Assembly (NCBI GenBank): GCA_001692895.1
Contig: KV748203.1
Coordinates: forward strand, 464,330-528,329
Length of the DNA: 64,000 nt
Source of the DNA: Cenococcum geophilum 1.58
Lineage: Eukaryota > Ascomycota > Dothideomycetes > Gloniales > Gloniaceae
Reading direction: 5' to 3'
Each line of letters opens with the position of its first letter. Position 1 is the first letter of the stretch. The position numbers and the translations under genes were made by a program. The notes under the pieces are model-generated. The model ran no database searches. It saw only the letters and a program-made list of their open reading frames with translations, and was not told where the DNA came from. Below, piece by piece: positions 32,441 to 42,812 of this stretch.

Positions 32441-33849
32441 TTGTCTGGTAAGTAGTGTTTTAGCTATCCATTACATAGAATCTAGGACCCCTGCTTACTC
32501 TCCTTCTGCTACTATCGCTTTTACTATTATTTATCTATATCTATACTTACTATTATAGTGTTATATTTATACTCTAATAATAAGAGAAAGTTAAAAGGGC
32601 TTTTTAGAGTTTATATTTTAGGGCGCTTTTATATATAATAGGAAAGGCCCCTACTATTTAGGACCTAGAAACGAAAAAGGAGTACACTATTACCACTATA
32701 AAACCTATTAAATTTAACGCTAAGATAGAGGCTACCGCGAAGGAAGAGTAGGAGCTTATTATAGCTATAAGACGCATAGGATTTAAAAACCTTAGAGGAG
32801 TTAAACCTATATAGAAATAGGATAAAAAGCACAGTAAGCTTATAAGAGGTAATAGTAAAGGAATTAATTAGTATCGATATATAACCTTCGTTCTTAAGCT
32901 AAAGCTTATGCCCCTTACTTTAGCTTATAAAAAGATAAGACTTTGCCGTACGTCTCTCTTTATTATAACCTTTTTATAAATCTCTTAAACATTTAACAGC
33001 TCCTTTAATGCCCTAATTCGCCTAATATAAACATAATAGAGCTAATATAGCTTTACCTTATAAGAGCTACTACTAAGAAGGGCGCCCTTATAAATTTAGC
33101 GGTAGATTAAGAGGATCCCTTAGTATATTTAAGAGATAATAAGGCTTAAAGGAGCTAAAAAGTATTTTAAGGGCTTATTGCATATACCTTGGCGCGCAGG
33201 GCCTTTAGAACACTATATTTCGCAGAATAATTAGGAGGATATATTAGATAAAAATAAGGAGAATTTATAGCTAAAGCTAAAGCCAAAGGCTAAGCTAAGA
33301 AATAAGGTAGTAAAAAGCGCTACTAAAGCTGCTCTAGTTGCTATTTTTACTATATAAGAAGCTTAAGAAACGCCTTAAGATCTACCTTAAGCACCACGAC
33401 AAAATTTACAACGTTGCCTTCTAAATAAGGTCCTTAGTAAGACGTTTATTAAGTCTAAGGAGCTATAGCAGCAGAAGCCGCAGTAGGCTAAGTTATTAAA
33501 GAGGCTATAGCGATGGGGTAGTAGGCGGAAGTAGTAACACCTTAATATCTAATATAACGTTATCTATCTACACTTCTCGTTGTAGAGAGCTAAAATCTAT
33601 CTTCTACTCTAGCCTCCTTCCTAATTTGGAACGCTAAGAGCTAATAACGTGGCGTTCTGGTGGCTTTTTGGTGGCGTAGATATGGCCCGTCACTTTTAAA
33701 CGCTGCCTCCGTACAGTAACGTAGTTTATAAGCAAGCGGGCCACCTAAGCATGTGGGCCACCTCACCAAAACACGACGCGTCACCTAACTACTACCCCAA
33801 TGGCCATACCACAACAACGAGAAGCCCTCTATTAAGAGGGTAGAATTAA
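32441..33849. other. RIP-degraded AT-rich DNA, unassigned
   Basis: TpA-rich, with patches of old coding character (for example near 32650-33000) that I cannot place in a family. An 11-bp inverted pair CTTCTCGTTGT/ACAACGAGAAG lies at 33573-33583 and 33814-33824 around a GC-richer 230-bp stretch. That may be a small separate element. Confidence 0.4.
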
Positions 33850-34140
33850 TCTAGCTATTAATGCGCATAAGTAAGGCTAAATTATAAGCTTTTAAGCCGC
33901 TATTAATATATATAACGTGCCTAGAAGTATAGCCTAGCGACGCGTAAAAGGCATTAAACTAAAACGCAATTCTATCGCACTAAATCGCCATTTTACGCTA
34001 GTATAAGAAGAGAGCATTAAGCTGTGGATTCTATTATTAGATCGACGCGGTATACTACTACAAATTAAGACCGTATAGTAGATAGCTAGTATTCTAGCTA
34101 CCTAGCGCGCTAGATCTGCTACTATATATATTACGGCGCT
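33850..34140 (+). pseudogene. Fragment of a pogo/Fot1-type transposase, N-terminal part
   Basis: One frame reads VPRSIA, RRVKGIKLKRNSIALNRHFT and EESIKLWILLLDRRG, interrupted by stops. That is the order of the psq helix-turn-helix and the start of the CENP-B/Tc5 DNA-binding domain in fungal pogo-family transposases. No DDE catalytic part follows in frame, so this is a truncated, RIP-mutated DNA-transposon remnant. It ends before the LTR at 34338. Confidence 0.5.
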
Positions 34141-34337
34141 AGTAGGAGCTGGTAGAAACTAGTGGATTATAGCTAGTAAATATTAGTAGATTGTAGTGGA
34201 CAATCGCAGACAATCGCAGATAGTTTTAGATAATTGCCGTTATATAACTAGAGGATTGTATATAACGTTAAGCGGCGCCACCCTTTATCTCCTTTCCTTT
34301 CTCTAGCTTTAGATTCTTGTTTATAGACTAACAATTA

Positions 34338-34557
34338 TATAACCAACTACCGGTACTATGCCAAAACACCTGCGTATCACCTGCGTATCGACTACGTATC
34401 GCCTATATATCACTTACGTATCACGCTGTTTTAGTTACGTAGTAGTCTCCCCTTTCATCTTATTACCTGTGCCTTCCTCATGTATATAGAGAGGCTCTAG
34501 AGCTACATCTTACAATTAAGTCGCTTGTTTAATTCCTATACACTACAAAAGCTTACA
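34338..34557 (+). repeat. Left LTR of the copia element
   Basis: It contains CTACCGGTACTATGCCAAAA and ends GCTTACA. It matches 51952-52171 throughout with transition differences. Confidence 0.9.
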
Positions 34558-36856
34558 GTTATAAGCTTAGATCGCACTACCTACTAACTAATTAATCAGA
34601 TTAATCTACCTGTTGCACAATCTATTAAGCAGTCAATTTGCTACCTTATTTAAAAAGTTACTACTTCTACTACCTTTATAAGTGTCTTAAGCTTCTTTAT
34701 CTACTAAACAAACGGACGATTAACCTCAAATAATAACCGTACCTAACTAACGAACGAACTAACGAATCAAATTAAAAGTTTGGAACGTTAAAATAAGGGT
34801 TTTGCTAAGACACCAATTAGACCCTACCTAACCCTATAAATTCTAAAATAACAACCATAAACGAATTAAAAGTCAACCTTATCCTTAACTAGCCATCTAA
34901 CTAGATTTAATGGTTCTTTATTATCTAAGATATAGCCAAAACTAATAAGGTATGGGAGAATATTAACCTATTTAAGAAGAAAGATAAACTTCCAAATCTA
35001 GAACCACCGCATTAACCTATACTAGCGGACGTACTTCTTAATGCTATATTAATAGCTTAGCTAGACCAAATTAAGCTTATAGCCTATAATTAGCTCTACG
35101 CCGAATACAAAGATAACTTACGCGTATATTAAAAGCGAGAATAGGCTATAGACGATATTAGCAACTCTATCGTTTGCTTAATATCGGTAGCCTACCTCCC
35201 TCTTATTAACGGCCTAGATATGGTATACAAACGGCTATAGGCACTAAAGACTGTTCTTACCCCTACTACCTTAGGTTAAAAGCATAACGTCTTTAATTAA
35301 TATACGGCTTTAAAAGACTATAATAAAAAGCAGAGTATTAATAAATAGTTAAATGGCTGGCGGAACGTCTATAAACTTATAGAATAATTAGAGCTACCAG
35401 ATGTATAGGGATTTAGACTACACTACGATTTCGTTTAAGCTATTAAGCCTATCTCTTCTAGCTTTGTAGGAGCCCTAAAAGTAGACCTTATTTATAAGGA
35501 ACGGAAGGGCGAAGATATACCATCTATTATTGAACCAATTGAGGATTTTAAGGAGCACTACCGTATACAGCAAGTAGCATCCTCTGCTACCACTGCTAAT
35601 AGCTTTGCATTTGCAACCCTATAAGGCAATTCTAATTCTAATTCTAAGTGGAATAAGACATGCGTATACGGCCTCGTATATCGATTTAGCGACTATTACT
35701 ACATTGCTAAGTATAAGCGCCCTTAAGGATAGAAACCAAACCTAGATATTTAAAAGGAAGTAGATAAAAAGATCTTATTTACACTTTAGATTAAACGCAT
35801 TGTTAAACAGATTAAAAAATAAGGGGTGAAGAAGGATAATTAAAAGAGTATAGAATCTACAATTGATTTTAATTCTAAAACCTTACCTTCTAAAATACTA
35901 ACTAGCTATACTGCCGTGTTTAGTACTGGTTAAATTTTATTTAAACTCTAGAATACCTAGATACTTAACCCTAGCGCAGATATATATGTCTACAATAATA
36001 AAGAAGACTTTACCTTCTTATACCTAGTAGCAGAAGATAACTACCTAATTGCTAGTGGAAATTTTGAAAAGATTTAAGCTTATAGAATAGTAACTATTAC
36101 TATTAATACACCTACTAGGAGCTTAAAGATAAAGCTATCCTATATAGCATTAGTACCCACTATATTTATAAATATTATAGCACTCTTAAGAGCTACTAAT
36201 AACGATATCCATTTCGACTTAGGATGAAACTTACTATACCGTCCAGTAACTAGCGAAATAGTATACTATGCGAAACGACTAGGGGGCCACTGGGCGCTAA
36301 TATATAGAGATCCTACGCCTACGGATACCCTAGATTTAATAACTTAATTAACCTTCTTAATAAGAAGACATTAACTAAGTAGAATGGCCCGTAAACTAGT
36401 TAGAGCTATAGCTATAAAATGGCACAAAATACTTGGCTATATAGGACCTAATGCTATTAAGTAGCTTCCTAAGTATATTAATGGCGCAAAGCTTAAAGAG
36501 CTAATTAACGAACAAGTACCGCTTAAAGTCGAATATAAAGTTTGCTTATTAGCAAAGCACACGTAGTAGATCTCTTAAAGACGAGAATACGAATTTCCAG
36601 CCACTTAACTATTTAAACGGCTCGCATTTAATATTATTAGCCTTGGAGAACTAGGCTATAACAGCAATAGATATATTATATATTTCTACTACACGTATTC
36701 CAAATTAAATTTTATATATACCGCTAAGAATAAGGATAAAGCTACTGTCCTACCTACTATTCGTAAAACATATCGATTAATTAAATTACGATTTTACTAA
36801 GACGTCGTCTTCTTCTAGAGCGATAATAAACGAGCTTTTAGATAGATAGGAGATAC

Positions 36857-37032
36857 TATCGGAATGTTAATCACGTGACGTGGTTATGAGACCACGAAGC
36901 GAGACTAGCTAATCTGACCTTGGAGCAACCCCTTACTTCTAGACATTAACAATCAATCAACTACCAACTTCAACACCGTATACGTATTATACAGTGATAT
37001 TCGTGCCCGTTAATAAAGTGAGTATACCAACA
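36857..37032. repeat. Left LTR, 176 bp
   Basis: It contains CGGAATGTTAATCACGTGAC and ends ACCAACA. It pairs with 42138-42313. Confidence 0.93.
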
Positions 37033-37142
37033 CTAATTAGTAGACGTATAGATTAGGAAATATGTAATAAGCTAGAGCTTAAGAACCGTACTGGTAACAG
37101 TACACGGATCACCTGGCCTTATCTATTTTAGTTATAGGAGAA

Positions 37143-37448
37143 AGCTATATTACCCTTAAAGCTCGAGACCACATATTAGCTTAACTGCTAACGCGTCAGA
37201 TCGCCTAGAGAATTGTATCTTTACTTAGAGAAGATTACGACCTCCCTTAAGCTTAAGAGAATTTATACTGGCCTTATAGCTAATATAACAGATCGCTAAG
37301 AGAATAGCAATCTTACTAAGAATACTTTATAGGCCCAACGGCTATAGAGGACGTATATACTAAAGAGAGCTATACTACCCTTAAAGCTCAAGATAAACGT
37401 ATCAGCTTAACTACTAACGCGTTAAATCGCCTAGAGGATTATATCTTT
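37143..37448. repeat. Direct repeat pair of about 80 bp
   Basis: Units at 37143-37222 and 37368-37448 share CTACCCTTAAAGCTC-like starts and CTAACGCGT..ATCGCCTAGAG. They lie just inside the left LTR and may be part of the leader. Confidence 0.8.
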
Positions 37449-37528
37449 GCTAAGAATTATCTTTAGTCTTTAAAAATTGTAGATTTGTTAAGGGGACACG
37501 CACACACCCTTATATTCTTACCTTAACA

Positions 37529-37618
37529 CCCTCACCTTAACACCCTTAACCTCGACCTTAACCACGACCTTAACCTTAACCCTAACCTTAACCTTAACCT
37601 TGACCTTACCCTTAACCT
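37529..37618. repeat. Degenerate CCTTAA minisatellite
   Basis: About fifteen near-copies of the six-base CCTTAA/CCCTAA motif in tandem. They look telomere-like on one strand but are irregular and inside the LTR element. Confidence 0.8.
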
Positions 37619-39530
37619 CTGTTTAAGCCTTAACCTTTAAACTCTTAGACTAAGGACACTCTATAGGCCCTAGGGCTGCAAAGAATACCTTAAACCTTAA
37701 ACTTGAACCTCTAGAACCTCCACTTAACCTTAAACTATAACACACAAATATACCTTTTTTACGGCTTTCTACAGCCGTGGAGAACACACACATACACACA
37801 AAGACACGACAATATGGAAATTAATTGGAAGGAGAGAATTGCTAAGTATGGCTATGGAATTAATGTAGATGAGGCTACAAAGGACAAACTAGTAGAGTTC
37901 GTAGAAACGATGATATATAAGACACAAGACTTTACGGACAACGACTTATGGGCTATCTTTTAAAAGCTGTTTGAGGGGTTTATAGTTAAGAGCTTTAAGA
38001 AGATACGCATAGATATTAGATCCCAGCTACGAAGACATCTCCTTAAAAGAGGTGTTTATATAGGCAGACATAATAGCAGAGTTACTATATCTGAGCTGCT
38101 ATTTAAAGTTGTATAATAAGAAGAGCTGCATTAGTAGACAGATAGGGAGATCGTAGCAACTATTAAGGAGTTAGCAGAACCACTGGCTACGAGAGCACTA
38201 CGAGACAGGTTAAACTACACTCGTGACGGTCTATCAGGTCAGCCTATAGCTATAGCTGTAATACTACCTAGGTCCGCTGCCCCCGCTGCCCCTACTACCC
38301 CACCTAGTACTCCTTCTGCCCAGCATCTTCACCCTAGTACTGCCAATACCGACCCTACTATGCACCTGCCTATGTATAGTAAAGAGGCAGCGACTATTGC
38401 GAAGATCTATATAGATAACTAGAAGGCTTGTTAGGGAGTTCCTGCCTGCAGAACTGCCGTCTTAAACCCTAGAGAAGACTTGTCTCGGCAGCAGTATAAC
38501 CCTCAGCAACCTACCTAACAGCAGTATACTGTACCGCAATCTACCGTACCGCAACCTACCCTATTACTAGCTGCTCCAGCCCTATCACCAGCTGCTCCGC
38601 CAACCCTACTACTAGCTACTCCGCTAATTCTACCACCAGCTACTCCGCCAATTCCACCAGCTATTCTAACTACTGCACTACTAGTTATCCCAATCGCTGC
38701 TCCGCCAGCTACCTCAATCGCTACCCCCGCTGCTCCCGCTAGTACTCCTACCCTACCTAGTGCTCCTCTTGCCTAGTATCTTTACCCTAGTACTGCCAAT
38801 ACCAACCTAGCTATAACACCGCCTGGAACGCAGATACCTACCCCTATAACACCTTAACTACCTATTACATTTATACCCTAGTAATCTGCCCAGCAATAGT
38901 ATAACCCTTAGCAACCTGGCCAATAGCAATATCCCCTACCGCAGCCTACCCTACCGCAACCTACCCTATAGCAGTAATTAGACCTAGGGGTAGAAGGAAC
39001 AGCTTTATACAATAAGGAAGCTATTACTATAGCAAAAATATATACAGACAGCCAGGGAGTTCCTGCCCGTAGAATTACCGTCTTAAACCCTAGTTAAGGA
39101 GCGTATACTACCTTTATAGACCGTAACTACTACAACCTAAATAAGGCAGAGGTCGCCTACGCAAATACCCTAAACCTACGGCCATAGCGGACACAGTAGA
39201 TATTTCAGCATACCTGCAAGAGGACGTTCCCTTGCCTTAATTAGGCCGTAGGAGTGGGTTAAATAAATAAACTATTAGGTATTGCCTGGGTGTATAATAG
39301 GGGGTAGGCATTACCTAGGTGTATAGTAGGGAGTAGGCAATACCCTTATATAGGAGAAAGAGAGAGATAAACTAATAGGGGAGGAAGGAGACTATAAGCC
39401 TAAAGAGCTTATAGGGGGTGGCTAAGGCCTAGCTAAAGGCTACCCTTAGCAGCCCTAAGAGCTCCTAGGATATAGCTAAGATGGTATTATAGGACTACCC
39501 TATAACACCTTATATATACCTACCTATTTG

Positions 39531-39725
39531 TGACGATAGTGCTAGAAGAGTCCTCCACGTTCGTTGCCTGCTTATATAAGCAGATTCCCTTTGGTTCCTT
39601 TTTGGACGACGTCCGTAAGCAACCACTTATAACTCCGTAGGTATAGGCCTATATAAAGGCCTATATTCGTCGTAGATAGATTTAATAGATTTATTTATTC
39701 TTTTATCCTTAGATTTAGTTTATTA
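39531..39725 (+). repeat. Left LTR of the nested copia derivative
   Basis: It contains GCTTATATAAGCAGATTCCC and CCTATATAAAGGCCTATATT, and pairs with 41463-41657. Confidence 0.92.
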
Positions 39726-41462
39726 GGTTATGAGCGCCGGGTCGCTACTAAGCGCCACGGTTTAGCTGTTTAGAAGATTAACGCCTTACTATAGGTTGCA
39801 TAAAGGGTTACCACACCCGTGCTAAGTTATTTCTTACTGTTCTGCATTAAAGGTTGCATTAAGGGTTACCACACCCGTGCAAAATCCTTTTTTTATTATT
39901 TTTTTATCAAATTTATTTATCCACGCACTACTATAGTATTCGCTACGCAGGCTATTGGGCTAGCTGCTATAGCTTTAGAAACAAATATTAAGGACTCCTG
40001 GATAGCCGATATATGCTCGAATATTTATATATGCAACGACATTAGGGACTTCGTGTAGTATAAGGAAATTAAACCTCTCCAGATCTATACGGGAGGTAAC
40101 CTAATAAAGGCCATTGGTGTTGGATTAGTTAAGCTTATAGTTACCCGAACTAATTACTTGGCCTATATAATTATATTTACCGAAGTATATTACTGCCCTG
40201 GCTTCCTTACGAATATTATCTTGCTTAGAGTTCTATGGGGGAAGGGCGCCTTCTTTAACGATATCCGCAATATAATTAACTTCATCAAAAATTAGGCAGA
40301 AGTAGCCTATGTTCTATACATTAACGGTCTTAATTTATTTATCCTATTAGACGAACCCGCACGACCGCGCCTTATTAAGGAACTTCCTACTAAGGACACT
40401 GTACTAGAGGTCTCTCGGGCCCTGCAAGAAGACGAGGTCTCTTAGGCCTCGCAGTTGGGGGGTGCCTCTAGCGATCACGATATTGTATAGTAGCCCGATC
40501 GACCTTTACTTACTAACAACAAACTAAGTAGCGAGCCAGTTATAGACATCATTAAAAGATCGCAGGAGATAGAAGAGGTCTCTTGGTTACTATAGGAAGG
40601 ATATAAGGCTTCTTGGTTACTGTAGGAAGAATATAAGGCTTCTTAGGCCTTGTAGGAAGAAGACAAGATCTCTTAGGCCTCGCAGTCAGGGGGTAACTCT
40701 TAGTCGGGGGGTGTTGCAAGCGATTACGATATCGCACCGCAGCCTAATTAACCTCCCCTTACCGACAACAAACTGAGCTATAAGCCAGTTGTAGACAATA
40801 TTAAAAGATTTTAAGAGGCAGATGAGGTCTCTAGGGCCTTACTGTCGGGGGGTAACTCTTAGTTGGGGGGTGCTTTAGGCGATTATGATATCGCACCGCA
40901 GCCTAATTAACCTCCTCTCCCTGATGAAGAACAGGTAGGCCTTAACTAGCAAGAGCTACCTAATCTAGGAGACTATGTCTATTAGGAAGGGACTCCCCTA
41001 AGGGATATTTATTAAAAGGATTTGGAACAGATTTTAGCTAAGGAAGAGCCTAAGCCTAAACTAACCTAAACCTCTCGCGATATAAGCAGAAGAGTTAATA
41101 TACGTGATATGGCGAACACGCGTACGCGATTAAAGCCACGGCTTAATTATACCATACTCTATAGGATAAGAAGGAAAAAGCTAGCCGCAAAAGCTATTTA
41201 CCTTACCCCTACGTTCGACCACGTATTCGTAAATACTTTATTACAGTATTAGTAGATAAGAATAATTAAGGGACTACCTCCGGAGCTATGTGGATAAGAA
41301 CAATGTAGAGCTTAAGACGGGTAATTAATTATAGCTTAGGGAGAGGTCAAATAGGACCTATAATATACTCAGAGGATTACAAGGTGTTTCTTTTATATAT
41401 TATTAAGTTCAATACTAATTTAGGAAGGATCTGCTTCTGTTTTAGTAAAGTACTAGGGGGTG

Positions 41463-41657
41463 TAACAATGGTGCTAGAAGAGTCCTCTACGTTTGTTGCC
41501 TGCTTATATAAGCAGATTCCCTTTAGTTCCTTTTTAGACGACGTCCATAAGCAACTACTTATAACTCCGTAGGTATAGGCCTATATAAAGGCCTATATTC
41601 GTTATAGATAGATTTAATAGATTTATTTATTCTTTTATCCTTAGATCTAGTTTATTA
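41463..41657 (+). repeat. Right LTR of the nested copia derivative
   Basis: 195 bases, after a GGGGG tract, followed by ATTTG. Partner of 39531-39725. Confidence 0.92.
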
Positions 41658-41683
41658 ATTTGCACCGCCAAGACACCAGTGTC

Positions 41684-41782
41684 TAATATCCATAATATCC
41701 GACATTCGCAATATCCGCAATATCCGTAATATTCGCAATATTCGACATCCGCAAGATCTGCAATATTCATAATATCCGCAAT
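41684..41782. repeat. AATATCCGCA-type minisatellite
   Basis: About nine diverged copies of a 9-11 base motif (AATATCCGCA, AATATTCGCA) in tandem, next to the right LTR of the nested copia derivative, in the outer element. Confidence 0.8.
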
Positions 41783-41845
41783 TCTCTACCAAGTCAGCTA
41801 AATTCTGCCATACTCTGCGGACCCTAAATTCAACCAGCTAATTAG

Positions 41846-41872
41846 GATTTTCCATCCCTAGGATGGAAAATC
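41846..41872. repeat. Palindromic hairpin in an LTR element
   Basis: Arms GATTTTCCATCC and GGATGGAAAATC with a CTA loop. The preceding CTAATTAG and following context resemble the hairpin at 49196-49222 in the gypsy element. Confidence 0.85.
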
Positions 41873-42137
41873 ACTATTGACTTGCTTACCACTAGCGCCT
41901 TAGCGGCCCTCGCGACATATCGACCTACTACCCCTAACAATTCTTCTTCTTCTTCTTTTTCTCTTTCCTTTTCCTCTTTTTCCTAGCTTATTTTTAGCTT
42001 ATTTTTACTAGATAGCAATTTATAAGCTATTGCGTATTATAGATAGAAGAGCTAGCTATTGCGTATATACTACAAATAGTCTAGAAGTAGACTTAACTTT
42101 GGAGTGTAGATTAGCCTTCCTTTTAGAGTTGCTCTAG

Positions 42138-42313
42138 TGTCGGAATGTTAATCACGTAACGTAGTTATAAGACCATGAAGCGAGACTAGCTAATCTAACC
42201 TTAGAGTAACCCCTTACTTCTAGACATTAACAATTAATTAACTACTAACTTTAACACCGCATACGTATTATATAGTGATATTCGTGCCTGTTAATAAAGT
42301 GAGTATACTAACA
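42138..42313. repeat. Right LTR, 176 bp
   Basis: It starts TGTCGGAATG, ends ACTAACA and is followed by GATAC. Differences from the left LTR are mostly G-to-A and C-to-T. Confidence 0.93.
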
Positions 42314-42625
42314 GATACCTTATAAACGTAGTGTGCAGATAAAGGTATTACCTTTAAATACTAAGCACTATATACTAAGGAATAAAATAGTAGAGCTAAA
42401 TAATCTGGACGAACCCTTATAGAACAATTAAGGGCTATATAGCTGGAAGTATTCTTACCCCTATTTTTAGGACCAGAAGCCTTCCTTACTACTAGCTACG
42501 CACTTAATTAAACCCCAAATAAGCAACTAGGGTGGAAAACTCCGTACGAGATTGCCTATAGTAAGCCGCTATTACTTACCTATATACTAAACAAACGAGT
42601 TAAAAGGGGAGATAAGCTAGCTCCT

Positions 42626-42812
42626 TGTCACGGCACTGACCTAACGCATACTGTTTTATACTGTCTCGTACTATTCCCTACTGTTAGCTAGCCCACCACT
42701 AGCGACTTGGCGGCCGGCCCTACTATTTATATACAATACCCCCTTTCCACCTTCTTCCCCTCTTTATACCACAACGTAGTTATTCAGTCTACTTTATTGC
42801 AGCACTATGACA
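42626..42812 (+). repeat. Left LTR of the gypsy chromovirus
   Basis: 187 bases. It contains ATACAATACCCCCTTTCCAC and a TTTATACCAC-like stretch. It pairs with 49354-49540. Confidence 0.94.

Larger units (their letters stand above)
39531..41657 (+). mobile_element. Short copia derivative nested in the 5.5-kb LTR element
   Basis: LTRs of 195 bases at 39531-39725 and 41463-41657, with ATTTG on both sides (39526-39530, 41658-41662). The total is only 2.1 kb. Just inside the left LTR is GGTTATGAGCGCC, which may be a primer-binding site. A protease-like and pre-integrase-like copia remnant lies at about 39.9-40.3 kb, followed by a repetitive charged stretch. No reverse transcriptase is seen, so it is a deletion derivative, broken and old. 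Confidence 0.85.
36857..42313. mobile_element. LTR element inserted in the copia element, probably non-autonomous
   Basis: LTRs of 176 bases (36857-37032, 42138-42313) with a perfect GATAC target duplication at 36852-36856 and 42314-42318. The inner part has internal direct repeats, a CTTAAC-rich minisatellite, a gag-like coding remnant near 37.8-38.1 kb and Pro/Gln-rich remnants to about 39.2 kb. I recognise no reverse transcriptase, so it resembles a large LTR derivative mobilised by others. It is RIP-damaged and itself interrupted at 39531-41657. A palindromic hairpin near its right end resembles one in the gypsy element next door. Confidence 0.85.

Noticed and set aside
37529-37618. Scaffold-internal telomere
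   Set aside because: Repeats are irregular and short, and they lie inside an LTR element with intact flanks.
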